Shown here: piece after piece, positions 46,211 to 54,721 of the stretch
Layout: each line of letters begins with the position of its first letter
Position numbering within the stretch: the stretch's first letter is position 1
NCBI RefSeq assembly: GCF_019429565.1
Contig: NZ_JAHXSA010000001.1
Location: 620,001 to 684,000 of the forward strand
DNA: 64,000 nt
Source: Schaalia sp. ORNL0103
GTDB taxonomy: Bacteria; Actinomycetota; Actinomycetes; Actinomycetales; Actinomycetaceae
Direction of reading: 5' to 3'
Program-made: the position numbers and the translations under genes
Notes under the pieces: generated by a model
Seen by the model: the letters and a program-made list of their open reading frames with translations, nothing else
The model's database searches: none
What the model was told of the DNA's origin: nothing

Positions 46211-47317
46211 ATGGAGTTCAGTGGGCTCGCCCTGTGGGCGGATAACGAGTCCGAGCGCCCGTCGTGGGTGCGCGGCACGTGGCGCGTCGATGGGGGAGCG
46301 ATCCGCCGCGTCTCTGATAGGGAAGAGTCGCCGTCGGTGGGATTCATCGTCCCCGGCATGGTGGATACGCACTGCCACATTGGGTACTCGGAGACCGGTT
46401 CGGTGTCCGAAGCAGAAATGGTGGAGCAGGCGCGCGCGACGCTCGCGAGCGGCGTCACCGTCGTGCGTGACTGTGGCGTGCCGGTCGATAACTCGCCTGC
46501 CGCTCGCGCAACCGGTCTGCACCTGATCCGCTGTGGTCGCCATGTTGCGCGTCCGAAGCGCTACATGCGTGACCTGCCGCTGGACGTTGACGATCAGAGC
46601 GAGCTTCCCGTGGTCCTCGCGTCGATGGCTCACTCCTCCGACGGGTGGGTGAAGATCGTCGGAGACTGGATCGACCGCAGTGCCGGGGCAGACTCGGACC
46701 TCATGCCCCTGTGGGACCCCGCGGTGTTGGCTGACGCTGTCGCCGCCGTGCACGAGGCCGGGGCAAGGATTGCCGTGCATGCGTTCTCGCACCGCGTCAT
46801 CGACTCGCTCATCGAGGCCGGCGTTGACGACATTGAACACGGCAGCGGTATCGATGAGGATCAGGCCAGCGAGATTGCCACACGCGGCATCGCGGTGACG
46901 CCGACGCTGCGCCAGGTTGAGCTCTTCAAGGACTTTGCGGCCCAGGCGGGGGCGAAGTACCCCGTCTACGCGGCGACAATGCAGGCAATGTACGACGCGC
47001 GACACTCACACTTCGAGATGCTCGTCGACTCCGGCGTCCTTCTCCTCATGGGAACCGACTCGGGTGGCTACCAGGATCACGGCACGATCGCCGGCGAGCT
47101 TGACCTGTGGCTCCAATGGGGCGCGCCCGCTGAGTTCACGATCGACGCTGCGACGTGGGTGAGCCAGCGCTACCTCGGTTACCCCGGCCTCGTCGAGGGG
47201 GGTCCCGCTGATTTCGTCATCCTGGACGAGGATCCGAGGGCTAATCCGACGATCCTTGCGAACCCCGCGCGTGTCACGGTGGGTGGAACGCCCGTGTGGG
47301 AGCGTCCGTCCGCCTGA
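46211..47317 (+). CDS. Amidohydrolase-superfamily metalloenzyme
   Basis: A 368-residue enzyme of the imidazolonepropionase/prolidase-like amidohydrolases. The metal motif is GMVDTHCHIG near residue 52, a second histidine is in AVHAFSHRVI near 185, with IEHGSGI near 205 and the metal Asp in LMGTDSGGYQ near 280. It likely hydrolyses a cyclic amide or amidine or a dipeptide; the substrate is not evident. It follows ffh by 3 bp and is probably read from the same message, a position with no obvious functional reason. Confidence 0.88.
   Translation: MEFSGLALWADNESERPSWVRGTWRVDGGAIRRVSDREESPSVGFIVPGMVDTHCHIGYSETGSVSEAEMVEQARATLASGVTVVRDCGVPVDNSPAARATGLHLIRCGRHVARPKRYMRDLPLDVDDQSELPVVLASMAHSSDGWVKIVGDWIDRSAGADSDLMPLWDPAVLADAVAAVHEAGARIAVHAFSHRVIDSLIEAGVDDIEHGSGIDEDQASEIATRGIAVTPTLRQVELFKDFAAQAGAKYPVYAATMQAMYDARHSHFEMLVDSGVLLLMGTDSGGYQDHGTIAGELDLWLQWGAPAEFTIDAATWVSQRYLGYPGLVEGGPADFVILDEDPRANPTILANPARVTVGGTPVWERPSA
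47182..47194 (-). repeat. 13-mer repeat in the amidohydrolase gene
   Basis: Exact minus-strand copy near the 3' end of the gene. Confidence 0.9.
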
Positions 47318-47532
47318 GCTCGCGGCAGTGATCGATTTAACCGATTCGCGCGACACGGCACTCGCTCCTGACTTGGGATTCAGGGGCGAAATATGGCATA
47401 ATCGCTAGCTGTACCCGGCGGTTCGTAGACCCTCTCACTGCGTGCCGTCGTGTCCCGGTCCAATGCGACCCCTGTGTTTCCCACCTTGGGACGCAAAGGT
47501 CCACACCAATCTGAAATGGAGAGACCACTCAA
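47318..47532 (+). promoter_or_regulatory. rpsP promoter and 124-nt leader
   Basis: TTGGGA (47373-47378), 18-bp spacer and CATAAT (47397-47402) give a start near 47409, so the rpsP message has a leader of about 124 nt. No coding frame or known ribosomal-protein leader fold was recognised in it. Confidence 0.6.
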
Positions 47533-48000
47533 GTGGCAGTTCGAATTCGCCTGAAGCGCGTGGGTAAGATCCACGCTGCCCAGTACCGTGTTGTCGTTGT
47601 CGATTCGCGCAAGAAGCGTGACGGCCGCGTCATCGAAGAGGTCGGTTACTACGATCCTCAGCCGAACCCGTCGATCATCCGCATCGACTCTGAGCGTGCC
47701 CAGTACTGGCTCGGTGTTGGCGCTCAGCCTTCCGACCAGGTCCGCAAGCTGCTGGTCCTGACCGGTGACATCGCCAAGTTCAACGGCAAGGCCGACGCTG
47801 TTTCCCGCGTCATCGTCTCCGAGGCTGACAAGGCCGCCCAGGCCGAGCAGGCCATCAAGGACGCCGAGGCTGCTGCCGAGAAGTCCAAGGCCGCTGCTTC
47901 CGCCAAGAAGGCCGAGGAAGAGGCCGCCGCTGCTGCAGCCGCTGCTGAGGCTGAGGCCGGCGAGCAGGCTTCCGAAGAGGCTGCCGGAGAGGATGCCTGA
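47533..48000 (+). CDS. rpsP: 30S ribosomal protein S16 with long Ala/Glu tail
   Basis: S16 binds 16S rRNA early in 30S assembly. The conserved part is residues 1-80 ([34 protein letters not shown]). Residues about 95-155 are an Ala/Glu/Lys-rich low-complexity tail, giving 155 residues against about 85 in E. coli; actinobacterial S16 proteins commonly have such extensions. GTG start follows GGAGAGACCACTCA. It heads the rpsP-khpA unit, with rimM-trmD after a terminator. Confidence 0.96.
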   Translation: MAVRIRLKRVGKIHAAQYRVVVVDSRKKRDGRVIEEVGYYDPQPNPSIIRIDSERAQYWLGVGAQPSDQVRKLLVLTGDIAKFNGKADAVSRVIVSEADKAAQAEQAIKDAEAAAEKSKAAASAKKAEEEAAAAAAAAEAEAGEQASEEAAGEDA

Positions 48001-48002
48001 GC

Positions 48003-48242
48003 ATGCTCGCCGACGCGTTGGAGCACCTGGTCAGCGGCATCGTTGACCACCCCGAAGATGTCGAGGTGACGCCTCGTTCCATGCGACGTGGCCAGCTTCT
48101 TGAGGTTCGCGTGAACCCCGAGGATCTGGGTCGCGTCATCGGACGCGGCGGTCGGACGGCTCGCGCGCTGCGCACCGTCATGGGTGCGTTGTCCACGCGT
48201 GGCACCGTCCGCGTCGACGTCGTCGACACGGATCGCGAGTAA
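48003..48242 (+). CDS. khpA: KH-domain RNA-binding protein KhpA
   Basis: A 79-residue single KH domain protein with the GxxG loop in VIGRGGRTARALRTVM near residue 45. KhpA proteins bind many RNAs and, with KhpB, influence division and envelope growth in Gram-positive bacteria. The ATG is 3 bp after the rpsP stop, so translation is coupled. The rpsP-khpA-rimM-trmD order is standard for Gram-positive bacteria. Confidence 0.93.
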   Translation: MLADALEHLVSGIVDHPEDVEVTPRSMRRGQLLEVRVNPEDLGRVIGRGGRTARALRTVMGALSTRGTVRVDVVDTDRE

Positions 48243-48257
48243 GACTCGCACACGTCA

Positions 48258-48288
48258 CGAAGGGGTCCGGCACTGCCGGGCCCCTTCG
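48258..48288 (+). terminator. Terminator after khpA
   Basis: Interrupted stem CGAAGGGG plus CCGGCA and complements. TATCCT just downstream (near 48293) may be the -10 box for rimM. Confidence 0.7.
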
Positions 48289-48331
48289 TTGTATCCTTCG
48301 GGGGAGTCCCCGTTTATCGTCAGGAGAATAC

Positions 48332-48844
48332 ATGCAGCTCACAGCCGCTATCGTCGGCCCTGCCCACGGCTTGCGAGGCGAGGTCATCGTGGACGTGCGC
48401 AGCGACGATCCCGAGGTCATGGCACCCGGTTCGCGCTTGGACATTGCGGGAGATCAGCGTAGCCTCACTGTGCGCACCGTTCGCGTGCACAAGGATCGCG
48501 TGCTTGCATCGTTTGAGGAATGCGTGACTCGCGAGGATGCGGAGGCTCTGCGCGGTGCCCGCCTGCTCGTCGATGCTCACCCCGAGGAGGACGCCTGGTA
48601 TCCGCATGAACTCAAGGGTCTCCAGGCGCGTACTCCGTCCGGCGATATCCTCGGTACCGTCAGCGGACTGACCCCGGGCGCGGCTCAGGATTTGCTTCTC
48701 GTTGCCACGGATCGCGGCACTGTCATGGTTCCTTTCGTGACGGCCCTCGTCCCGACGGTCGATGTCGAGGGTGGATTTGTCGTCATCGATGCGCCGCCCG
48801 GCCTGTTTGACGACGATGCCGTGTCGGAGCGCGAGGGCGACTGA
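48332..48844 (+). CDS. rimM: Ribosome maturation factor RimM
   Basis: A 170-residue 16S processing factor that binds S19 during 30S assembly. The N-terminal RimM domain starts LTAAIVGPAHGLRGEVIVDV; the PRC-barrel domain is about 95-165 (WYPHELKGLQ, LLLVATDRGTVMVPFVTALVPTVD). ATG is preceded by CAGGAGAATAC. It is followed after 4 bp by trmD. Confidence 0.95.
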   Translation: MQLTAAIVGPAHGLRGEVIVDVRSDDPEVMAPGSRLDIAGDQRSLTVRTVRVHKDRVLASFEECVTREDAEALRGARLLVDAHPEEDAWYPHELKGLQARTPSGDILGTVSGLTPGAAQDLLLVATDRGTVMVPFVTALVPTVDVEGGFVVIDAPPGLFDDDAVSEREGD

Positions 48845-48848
48845 CACC

Positions 48849-50201
48849 GTGCGTTTCGACCTTATTTCGATTTTCCCTGACTATTTTGCGCCTCTCCGCC
48901 TCTCGCTGATGGGGAAGGCAGAGGACGCCGGCCTCGTGCAGCTCCAGGCGCACGACCTGCGCGAGTGGGCGACCGGCAAGCATCGCAGCGTTGATGACAC
49001 CCCCTACGGCGGTGGCGCGGGAATGGTAATGCGTGCGGATGTATGGGCGCGCGCCCTCGACGAGGTCCTCGCCGTGCCGCTAGCGGAGCGTGACGGCGAT
49101 GGGACTCAGGCCTCGCCGCGTCGCGTCCTCGCGATCCCGACGCCGTCGGGAACGCCGCTGACCCAGGCGCGGGTTGAGGATCTCGCGCGCGCCGATCAGA
49201 TCATCGTCGCCTGTGGGCGCTACGAGGGGATCGACGCGCGTGTCGCCGAGCACTACCGTGAAGCCGGCGTCGAGGTCGTCGAGTTTTCGATCGGTGACTA
49301 CGTCCTGAACGGCGGCGAGGTCGCAGCGATGGTTCTTACTGAGGCTGTTGCGCGTCTTCTCGAAGGATTTATGGGAAACCCGGACTCCCTCGTTGAAGAG
49401 TCTCACTCGGGTGCGGGACTCCTCGAATACCCCGTGTTCACCAAGCCCAGGGAGTTCCGCTCCCTTGAGATCCCCGAGGTGCTTCTCGGCGGTAATCACG
49501 CGGCGATTGAGCGTTGGCGCCGAGATCGGGCGATTGAGAAGACCGCTCGCGTGCGCCCCGATCTCGCGTTGTCGCTGGATGCTTCGTCGCTGACGCGCGA
49601 GGACCGCGCGATGCTAGCCCGCTGCGGTGTTGCATATCCGCGAGCTGGCGCGGCGGAACGGCTCGACGTGCGACAGGCTGAGCTTGAGGACGTCGTCGCA
49701 GTCAGCGAGCTTGCGGCGCGCACGTTCCCGGATGCTTGCCCGGAGAACCTGCCCGAGAAAGCGATTGCGGAGCACATCGCCACGCAGTTGAGCGCCGACG
49801 TGTTTGACGCTCTTATTTCCGATCCCGAGCATCACCGCCTGTTCGTCGCCGAGGTCTGGGGTGGCCTCGTCGGTTACGTGCTCACCCACGTCGGACCCGA
49901 TGCGCTGCCGAGCGATCTCGTACGTCCCGGACGTGTGGAGGAAGGTAGTGCCTACCTGTCCAAGTGCTATGTTGACGAGGCGTGGCGTGGCAGCGGTGTT
50001 GCGGACGCGCTCATCGAGCGTGCCGTCGCCGATGCGCGAGACTTGGGGCATGCCGCTGTTGTGCTTGGCACCAATCGAGGGAATAAGGAGGCGCAGGCCT
50101 TCTACAAGCGCCACGGATTCCGCAAGCGATCGAGCAGAACCTTCGATGTGGGCGGTGTGCGTAACTATGACGTCGTCATGGTGCGTGATCTCACCGCATA
50201 A
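48849..50201 (+). CDS. trmD: TrmD tRNA (guanine37-N1)-methyltransferase fused to a GNAT domain
   Basis: Residues 1-250 are TrmD, which puts m1G at position 37 of tRNAs and prevents frameshifting: DDTPYGGGAGMVM near 55, CGRYEGIDARV near 118 and the knot SIGDYVLNGGE near 145 are complete. Residues about 270-450 form a GNAT acetyltransferase domain (VSELAARTFPDACPENL, LSKCYVDEAWRGSGVADALI with the acetyl-CoA loop RGSGVA, EAQAFYKRHGFRKR). No stop or start interrupts the frame. Ordinary TrmD has about 245 residues. The GTG start follows rimM by 4 bp. The acetyl acceptor is unknown. Confidence 0.94.
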   Translation: MRFDLISIFPDYFAPLRLSLMGKAEDAGLVQLQAHDLREWATGKHRSVDDTPYGGGAGMVMRADVWARALDEVLAVPLAERDGDGTQASPRRVLAIPTPSGTPLTQARVEDLARADQIIVACGRYEGIDARVAEHYREAGVEVVEFSIGDYVLNGGEVAAMVLTEAVARLLEGFMGNPDSLVEESHSGAGLLEYPVFTKPREFRSLEIPEVLLGGNHAAIERWRRDRAIEKTARVRPDLALSLDASSLTREDRAMLARCGVAYPRAGAAERLDVRQAELEDVVAVSELAARTFPDACPENLPEKAIAEHIATQLSADVFDALISDPEHHRLFVAEVWGGLVGYVLTHVGPDALPSDLVRPGRVEEGSAYLSKCYVDEAWRGSGVADALIERAVADARDLGHAAVVLGTNRGNKEAQAFYKRHGFRKRSSRTFDVGGVRNYDVVMVRDLTA

Positions 50202-50373
50202 CGCGTCCGCGGACTAGCCCTGGTGCGTCCTGCTGTGGGATAATAAGCGGGATTGTGCGCGGTTCATCCTGCCGCAGGGGGACACCGAGGCGCACGATCA
50301 CACGTCAAATGAGCGGGTTCGACCCGCCCAACCAGGCGCTTCCGACCTGCGGCAGTTGCGTCAAGGAGAAGAA

Positions 50374-50730
50374 ATGCAGAAGCTGGACGCCGTTGATGCG
50401 GCTTCGCTGCGCGATGACATCCCCTCGTTCCGAGCTGGCGACACCCTCAAGGTGCACGTCAAGGTCATCGAAGGTAACCGCTCTCGTATCCAGGTCTTCC
50501 AGGGTGTCGTGATCGCTCGTCGCGGTCACGGTGTGTCCTCCACGTTCACCATCCGCAAGGTTTCCTTCGGTGTGGGCGTCGAGCGTACCTTCCCGGTTCA
50601 CGCCCCCACGATCGACCACATCGAGGTCGTCACCAAGGGCGACGTGCGTCGCGCTAAGCTCTACTACCTGCGTGAGCGTCACGGTAAGGCCGCGAAGATC
50701 AAGGAACACCGTTCCGGCAAGTCCGCCTGA
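50374..50730 (+). CDS. rplS: 50S ribosomal protein L19
   Basis: L19 lies at the 30S-50S interface. The 118 residues contain [42 protein letters not shown] and [12 protein letters not shown], as in the family. ATG at 50374 has AAGGAGAAGAA upstream. GGATAATAAG near 50237 may be the -10 region of its promoter, giving a leader of about 125 nt. Confidence 0.97.
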   Translation: MQKLDAVDAASLRDDIPSFRAGDTLKVHVKVIEGNRSRIQVFQGVVIARRGHGVSSTFTIRKVSFGVGVERTFPVHAPTIDHIEVVTKGDVRRAKLYYLRERHGKAAKIKEHRSGKSA

Positions 50731-50767
50731 GGCTTGCCAGGCATACGCCTTGGCATTTTTCACGGAA

Positions 50768-50798
50768 AGGCCCGACACCGCGCGCCGGTGTCGGGCCT
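50768..50798 (+). terminator. Terminator after rplS
   Basis: Perfect 13-bp stem AGGCCCGACACCG and complement with loop CGCGC. TATCCT follows near 50805 as a possible lepB -10 box. Confidence 0.85.
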
Positions 50799-50840
50799 CG
50801 CCGTATCCTGGGATGGTTGACGCAACGACAAGGAGATTGC

Positions 50841-51587
50841 ATGACCCCGACAGCAGGACCGGCGCTCGGACCGCTGCATTCGCCTTCTCTACGGGATCGT
50901 GATCGCGCGGAGGCTCGCGCTCGTCGCAACCCGCTCGTGTGGCTGCGCGAGATCCTCATGATCATCGTCGTTGCCCTCGTGATTTCGTCGCTGCTGCGTG
51001 CCTTCATCGTCCAGGTGTTCTGGATTCCCTCACCGTCGATGCACAATACGCTGGTGGAGGATGACCGCATTGCCGTCTCGCGTATCGACGCGCTTCGTTC
51101 GAACGTGCACCGCGGGGATGTCGTTGTCTTCGATGACACGCTTGGCTGGCTGGGCTCGTCGCAGGCGACTTCTCCCTCAGTACTGCGCAGTCTGGGGGAG
51201 TTCACCGGTTTCGTTCCGGGAGGCAGTGAGCAGACGCTCGTGAAGCGCGTCATCGGCGTCGGTGGGGATCGTGTGTCATGCACCAGTGCGAACGGCAAGG
51301 TGAGCGTCAACGGAGTTGAGCTTGACGAGACCTACGTGCCCGATGGGCAGGTGCCGTGTGGCGAGCGCACTTTTGATGTTGTCGTTCCCGAGGGCCACCT
51401 GTGGGTGATGGGTGACAACCGTTCGAACTCGGCTGATTCTCGCTACCACATGGGCTCGGGACAGTCGCCCTATGTGCCCGTTTCCTCGGTCGTCGGAACC
51501 GTTCAGGCGGTCATCTGGCCAACGTCGCGTTGGACCACGGACATCGCGCACCACGAGGTATTCGCGTCTGTTCCGGACGCCTCATGA
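50841..51587 (+). CDS. lepB: Signal peptidase I
   Basis: A 248-residue membrane peptidase that removes signal peptides of exported proteins. A membrane helix spans about 35-60 (EILMIIVVALVISSLLRAFIV), then catalytic Ser in PSPSMHNTL near 70, catalytic Lys in LVKRVIGVGGDRV near 135, and GDNRSNSADSRYH near 195. ATG 50841 has AAGGAGATTGC upstream. The stop overlaps rnhB. Confidence 0.95.
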   Translation: MTPTAGPALGPLHSPSLRDRDRAEARARRNPLVWLREILMIIVVALVISSLLRAFIVQVFWIPSPSMHNTLVEDDRIAVSRIDALRSNVHRGDVVVFDDTLGWLGSSQATSPSVLRSLGEFTGFVPGGSEQTLVKRVIGVGGDRVSCTSANGKVSVNGVELDETYVPDGQVPCGERTFDVVVPEGHLWVMGDNRSNSADSRYHMGSGQSPYVPVSSVVGTVQAVIWPTSRWTTDIAHHEVFASVPDAS

Positions 51588-52255
51588 CGACCGCCTCGCG
51601 TGACCTTGAGGTCTCTCTCGCGCGTCGGTGGGGGATCGTTGCGGGGATGGATGAGGTGGGGCGCGGGGCTCTGGCCGGTCCTGTCGCCGTGGGTGTGGCG
51701 CTCATTGGCATCGATGCCCCACCAGTTCCTGAAGGCCTCACCGACTCGAAAGCGTTGACCGCTCGTCGGCGCGAGGCCCTCGTCGATCCCGTGCGTGAAT
51801 GGGCGCTGGCCTGTGCAGTTGGGTACGCCTCCCCGCAGGAGATCGATGACTGGGGCATCATCGCCGCGCTTCGCCTCGCGGGCCGGCGCGCTCTCGCCGA
51901 GGTAGCCAGCCACGGCCTCGTTCCCGGTGGTGTTCTGCTGGACGGCTCCCACAATTGGCTCTCCGCACCCGACGATCTGTTCGGTGCCATCGACGGGCCT
52001 GAGGATCCTTTCGGCATCGAACTGCCCGTCCAGATGCAGGTGAAGGCCGACGCGTCCTGCGCGGTCGTTGCCGCGGCGTCCGTCCTCGCGAAGGTTGAAC
52101 GCGACCACCTCATGCAGGAACTTGAGGATCCGGGCTACGGATGGGCATCGAACAAGGGCTACGGGTCGGCCGCCCACACTCGCGCGATCGTCGAGCTCGG
52201 CGTGTCGGATCAGCATCGTCGCTCGTGGAAGATGCCGACGCAGGCCACAAAGTAG
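51584..52255 (+). CDS. rnhB: Ribonuclease HII
   Basis: RNase HII removes ribonucleotides and RNA primers from DNA. The 223 residues show the DEDD site: GMDEVGRGALAGPV near 20, the central Asp in LDGSHNW near 130, and KADASCAVVAAASVLAKVERD near 160. ATG in an ATGA overlap with lepB, so it is coupled. The lepB-rnhB-DUF2469-yraN order is common to actinobacteria. Confidence 0.96.
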   Translation: MTTASRDLEVSLARRWGIVAGMDEVGRGALAGPVAVGVALIGIDAPPVPEGLTDSKALTARRREALVDPVREWALACAVGYASPQEIDDWGIIAALRLAGRRALAEVASHGLVPGGVLLDGSHNWLSAPDDLFGAIDGPEDPFGIELPVQMQVKADASCAVVAAASVLAKVERDHLMQELEDPGYGWASNKGYGSAAHTRAIVELGVSDQHRRSWKMPTQATK

Positions 52256-52309
52256 GGCGCGCCGGGGTGGCGTGGCTCGGCTGGGCGCGCGGCCCGGCAT
52301 GATGGTTGC

Positions 52310-52609
52310 GTGAGCGAAGAAATCGAAGGTTACGAAAACAATCTGGAGCTGGAACTCTTCAAGGAGTACCGCGACGTCATCGGGTTGTTCAAGTACGTCG
52401 TGGAAACCGAGAGGCGTTTCTATCTGTGCAACCACGTTGATGTGCAGGCACGCCCGGTCGGCGGCGACGTCTTTTTCGAGCTGACGCTCAGTGACGCGTG
52501 GGTCTGGGACATCTACCGCTCGTCGCGCTTCGTGCGCTCGGTGCGCGTCATCACCTACAAGGACGTCAACGTCGAGGAGCTCTCCAAGCCGGAGCTCGAC
52601 ATCCCGTAA
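52310..52609 (+). CDS. DUF2469 family protein
   Basis: A 99-residue acidic protein conserved in actinobacteria downstream of rnhB (Rv2901c in mycobacteria, from memory). It has ELELFKEYRDVIGLFKYVVETERRFYL-type sequence (seen in pieces from residue 10) and VFFELTLSDAWVWD near 58, and no catalytic motif is known. CATGAT ends 6 nt before the GTG, a possible leaderless start. Its function is unknown. Confidence 0.92.
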   Translation: MSEEIEGYENNLELELFKEYRDVIGLFKYVVETERRFYLCNHVDVQARPVGGDVFFELTLSDAWVWDIYRSSRFVRSVRVITYKDVNVEELSKPELDIP

Positions 52610-52631
52610 TCTGTGATCGCCCGGTCATCGG

Positions 52632-52670
52632 TTATCCACAGGCCTTTTCGCGAACCGCTCCCTATCCACA
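52632..52670 (-). repeat. DnaA-box pair with 30-bp spacing
   Basis: TTATCCACA (52632-52640) and CTATCCACA (52662-52670) read on the plus strand; both are in the same orientation and exactly 30 bp apart. The second lies in the loop of the terminator below. Confidence 0.7.
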
Positions 52671-52680
52671 GGGGGCGGTT
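52653..52680 (+). terminator. Terminator after DUF2469 gene
   Basis: 10-bp stem AACCGCTCCC / GGGGGCGGTT (one G-U) with loop TATCCACA, followed by TTCGC. The loop is a DnaA-box-like sequence. Confidence 0.65.
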
Positions 52681-52722
52681 TTCGCATTGTGTCACTGAGC
52701 GTCTCGGGCGCACTGTGGGTGC

Positions 52723-52733
52723 GGAGGTGATCC
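52723..52733 (+). promoter_or_regulatory. Full-length anti-SD complement before yraN
   Basis: GGAGGTGATCC is the complete complement of the 16S rRNA 3' end (GGATCACCTCC) and abuts the GTG start of yraN. It fixes that start; core GGAGG is six bases away. Confidence 0.75.
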
Positions 52734-53177
52734 GTGATGGGATGCTCAATACGGCCCGATCGTCGGGCCATTGGCGCTGCGGGCGAATATACCGCTCGAC
52801 TGGCGCTCGAAGAGGCAGGTCTACGCCTTCTTGACACCAACTGGCGTGATGGTCGCCGGGGCGAACTCGATATCATCGCGCGTGACGAGACCGATCCGTC
52901 GCGTTCGTGGACCGTGATCGTAGAGGTGCGCACCAGGGTTGGGCGCAGGAAGGGGAGTGCGCTTGCGTCGGTCGACCATCGCAAGGTGGCACGGCTTCGA
53001 GCACTGACGGGTGCGTGGTGCAGGGCCCAGGGTCACCTTGCTTCGCGTGTGCGTATCGACGTCGTTGCCATCACCGTGGACGCGCGGACTCTGGAATCCT
53101 GGCCGGCTCCCATGGACGAGGCCGTGGATCTTCGCGCTCTGGGGGCACAGGTCATGTGGTTGCGGGGTGTGCAATGA
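52734..53177 (+). CDS. YraN (UPF0102) endonuclease-fold protein
   Basis: A 147-residue protein of the UPF0102 family with a restriction-endonuclease-like core: AAGEYTARLALEEAGL near residue 14, RRGELDIIARDE near 40 and VIVEVRTRVG near 60, where Arg stands in place of the usual Lys. The GTG start follows a perfect ribosome site. The stop overlaps comM as ATGA. The yraN-comM-dprA cluster suggests a role in DNA processing, but no activity is established. Confidence 0.92.
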   Translation: MMGCSIRPDRRAIGAAGEYTARLALEEAGLRLLDTNWRDGRRGELDIIARDETDPSRSWTVIVEVRTRVGRRKGSALASVDHRKVARLRALTGAWCRAQGHLASRVRIDVVAITVDARTLESWPAPMDEAVDLRALGAQVMWLRGVQ

Positions 53178-54721
53178 GAGGGCCGGGGCTTGCGCGCACG
53201 TATTCCATGAGCATCGTCGGCATCGAGGGGCACCTTGTCGACGTGGAGACATACGCGGGGTCGGGCCTCGTGGCGTTCACGCTCGTCGGCCTGCTCGACA
53301 CCTCCGTGCGCGAGGCACGCGATCGCGTGCGCGCTGCGTTCGAGTCGTGCGGCCTGGACGTCTTGGACCAACGCATCACCGTGAATCTGTCCCCCGCGGG
53401 CATTCCGAAGTCGGGGTCGGCTTTTGACCTCTCGATCGCGGCGTCCATTGCTCTGGCCACGGGCCTTGTCTCGCCGGTGGCTTTTGAGGACGCGGTCCTC
53501 GTTGGTGAGCTTGCGTTGGATGGAAGTATTCAGCCGGTGCGCGGAGTGCTGCCGGCTGTCCTCGCGGCGCGTTCGCGGGGCGTTCGCCGTGTGATAGTAC
53601 CGTCGGCATGCGCCCAGGAAGCGCGTCTGGTCAGCGGCATTGAGGTCTTGGACTTCGCACATCTGGCTGACCTGATCGCGTGGGCCGGGGGAGAGGCTGT
53701 GAAGGCTCCGTTCCACGGGAGGATGGGTGTGCGCCGCGAGGGGGAACGTGACGGTGATACGACCCTCGCAGACATGGCCGACGTGCGTGGTCAGCCGGAA
53801 GCAATTGCGGCTCTGGAAGTTGCCGCTGCCGGTGGGCACCACGTGTTTCTTCTGGGAGAGCCCGGATCCGGCAAGACGATGCTCGCCTCCCGACTCCCGA
53901 CGATACTTCCAGATCTCGACGCCGACACCGCTCTCGTCACCACCTCGTTGCATTCGGTGGCGGGCCTGTTGCCCCCCTCGATATCGCTGATGACGCGGCC
54001 TCCATTCCAAGCCCCACACCACTCGGTGACCATGCCAGCACTGATTGGTGGCGGCACGCGCACGCTCGTCCCCGGGGCAGCGTCGCTGGCGCATGGAGGG
54101 ATCCTCTTCCTGGACGAGGCCGCCGAGTTTGCTCCCTCCGTCCTTGACTCGCTGCGCGAACCCCTTGAATCGGGTGTCATCCATGTGCACCGCTCCGGCG
54201 TTCAGGCGCGTTATCCCGCCGCATTCCAACTGGTGATGGCGTCAAATCCCTGCCCGTGCGGAGGCGGATACGGAGGGCGTCGATGCACCTGTTCCTCGAT
54301 GAATCGACGCAGGTATCTCGCGCGTTTGTCCGGGCCGTTGCTGGATCGGATGGACATCCGCATCGACGTGCATACTCCCAGCCGGGCGGATCTGGCGTCG
54401 ACACAGACACGCGATTCCGCGTCGATACGTGAGCGTGTTATCGAGGCGCGCTCGAGGGCTCGATCGCGCCTTAAGGGGACGCCGTGGACCATGAACGCGC
54501 AGCTTCCGGGAGCGTGGCTGCGACACCACTCAGGCATCGATGCCTCTCTTATTCATCAACTTGATCGGCTCGTCGATTCCGGTCACTCGTCTATGCGCGG
54601 AATCGACCGGATGCTACGCCTGGCATGGACGCTCGCCGATCTCGAGGCCGCGCCACGGCCGACCTTTGACCACATTGTTGCAGCGCAGCAGCTGCGGAAC
54701 GGAGCGGATCACTATGAATGA
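53174..54721 (+). CDS. comM: ComM/YifB-family AAA+ ATPase (Mg-chelatase-like)
   Basis: ComM is a hexameric helicase that extends branch migration during natural transformation in Haemophilus and Vibrio. The 515 residues have the ChlI-like N-terminal domain (VDVETYAGSGLVAFTLVGL), Walker A GEPGSGKTMLASRLP near 235, Walker B GGILFLDEAAEF near 315 and the Mg-chelatase C-terminal domain with a Cys cluster (NPCPCGGGYGGRRCTC near 358). ATG overlaps yraN's stop, and dprA starts 8 bp before this stop. The family is widespread, also in species not known to take up DNA. Confidence 0.92.
   Translation: MRGPGLARTYSMSIVGIEGHLVDVETYAGSGLVAFTLVGLLDTSVREARDRVRAAFESCGLDVLDQRITVNLSPAGIPKSGSAFDLSIAASIALATGLVSPVAFEDAVLVGELALDGSIQPVRGVLPAVLAARSRGVRRVIVPSACAQEARLVSGIEVLDFAHLADLIAWAGGEAVKAPFHGRMGVRREGERDGDTTLADMADVRGQPEAIAALEVAAAGGHHVFLLGEPGSGKTMLASRLPTILPDLDADTALVTTSLHSVAGLLPPSISLMTRPPFQAPHHSVTMPALIGGGTRTLVPGAASLAHGGILFLDEAAEFAPSVLDSLREPLESGVIHVHRSGVQARYPAAFQLVMASNPCPCGGGYGGRRCTCSSMNRRRYLARLSGPLLDRMDIRIDVHTPSRADLASTQTRDSASIRERVIEARSRARSRLKGTPWTMNAQLPGAWLRHHSGIDASLIHQLDRLVDSGHSSMRGIDRMLRLAWTLADLEAAPRPTFDHIVAAQQLRNGADHYE

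Noticed and set aside
44639-47005. Minus-strand open frame of 788 codons opposite ffh and the amidohydrolase
   Set aside because: It runs antisense across two recognised genes and has biased, motif-free composition.
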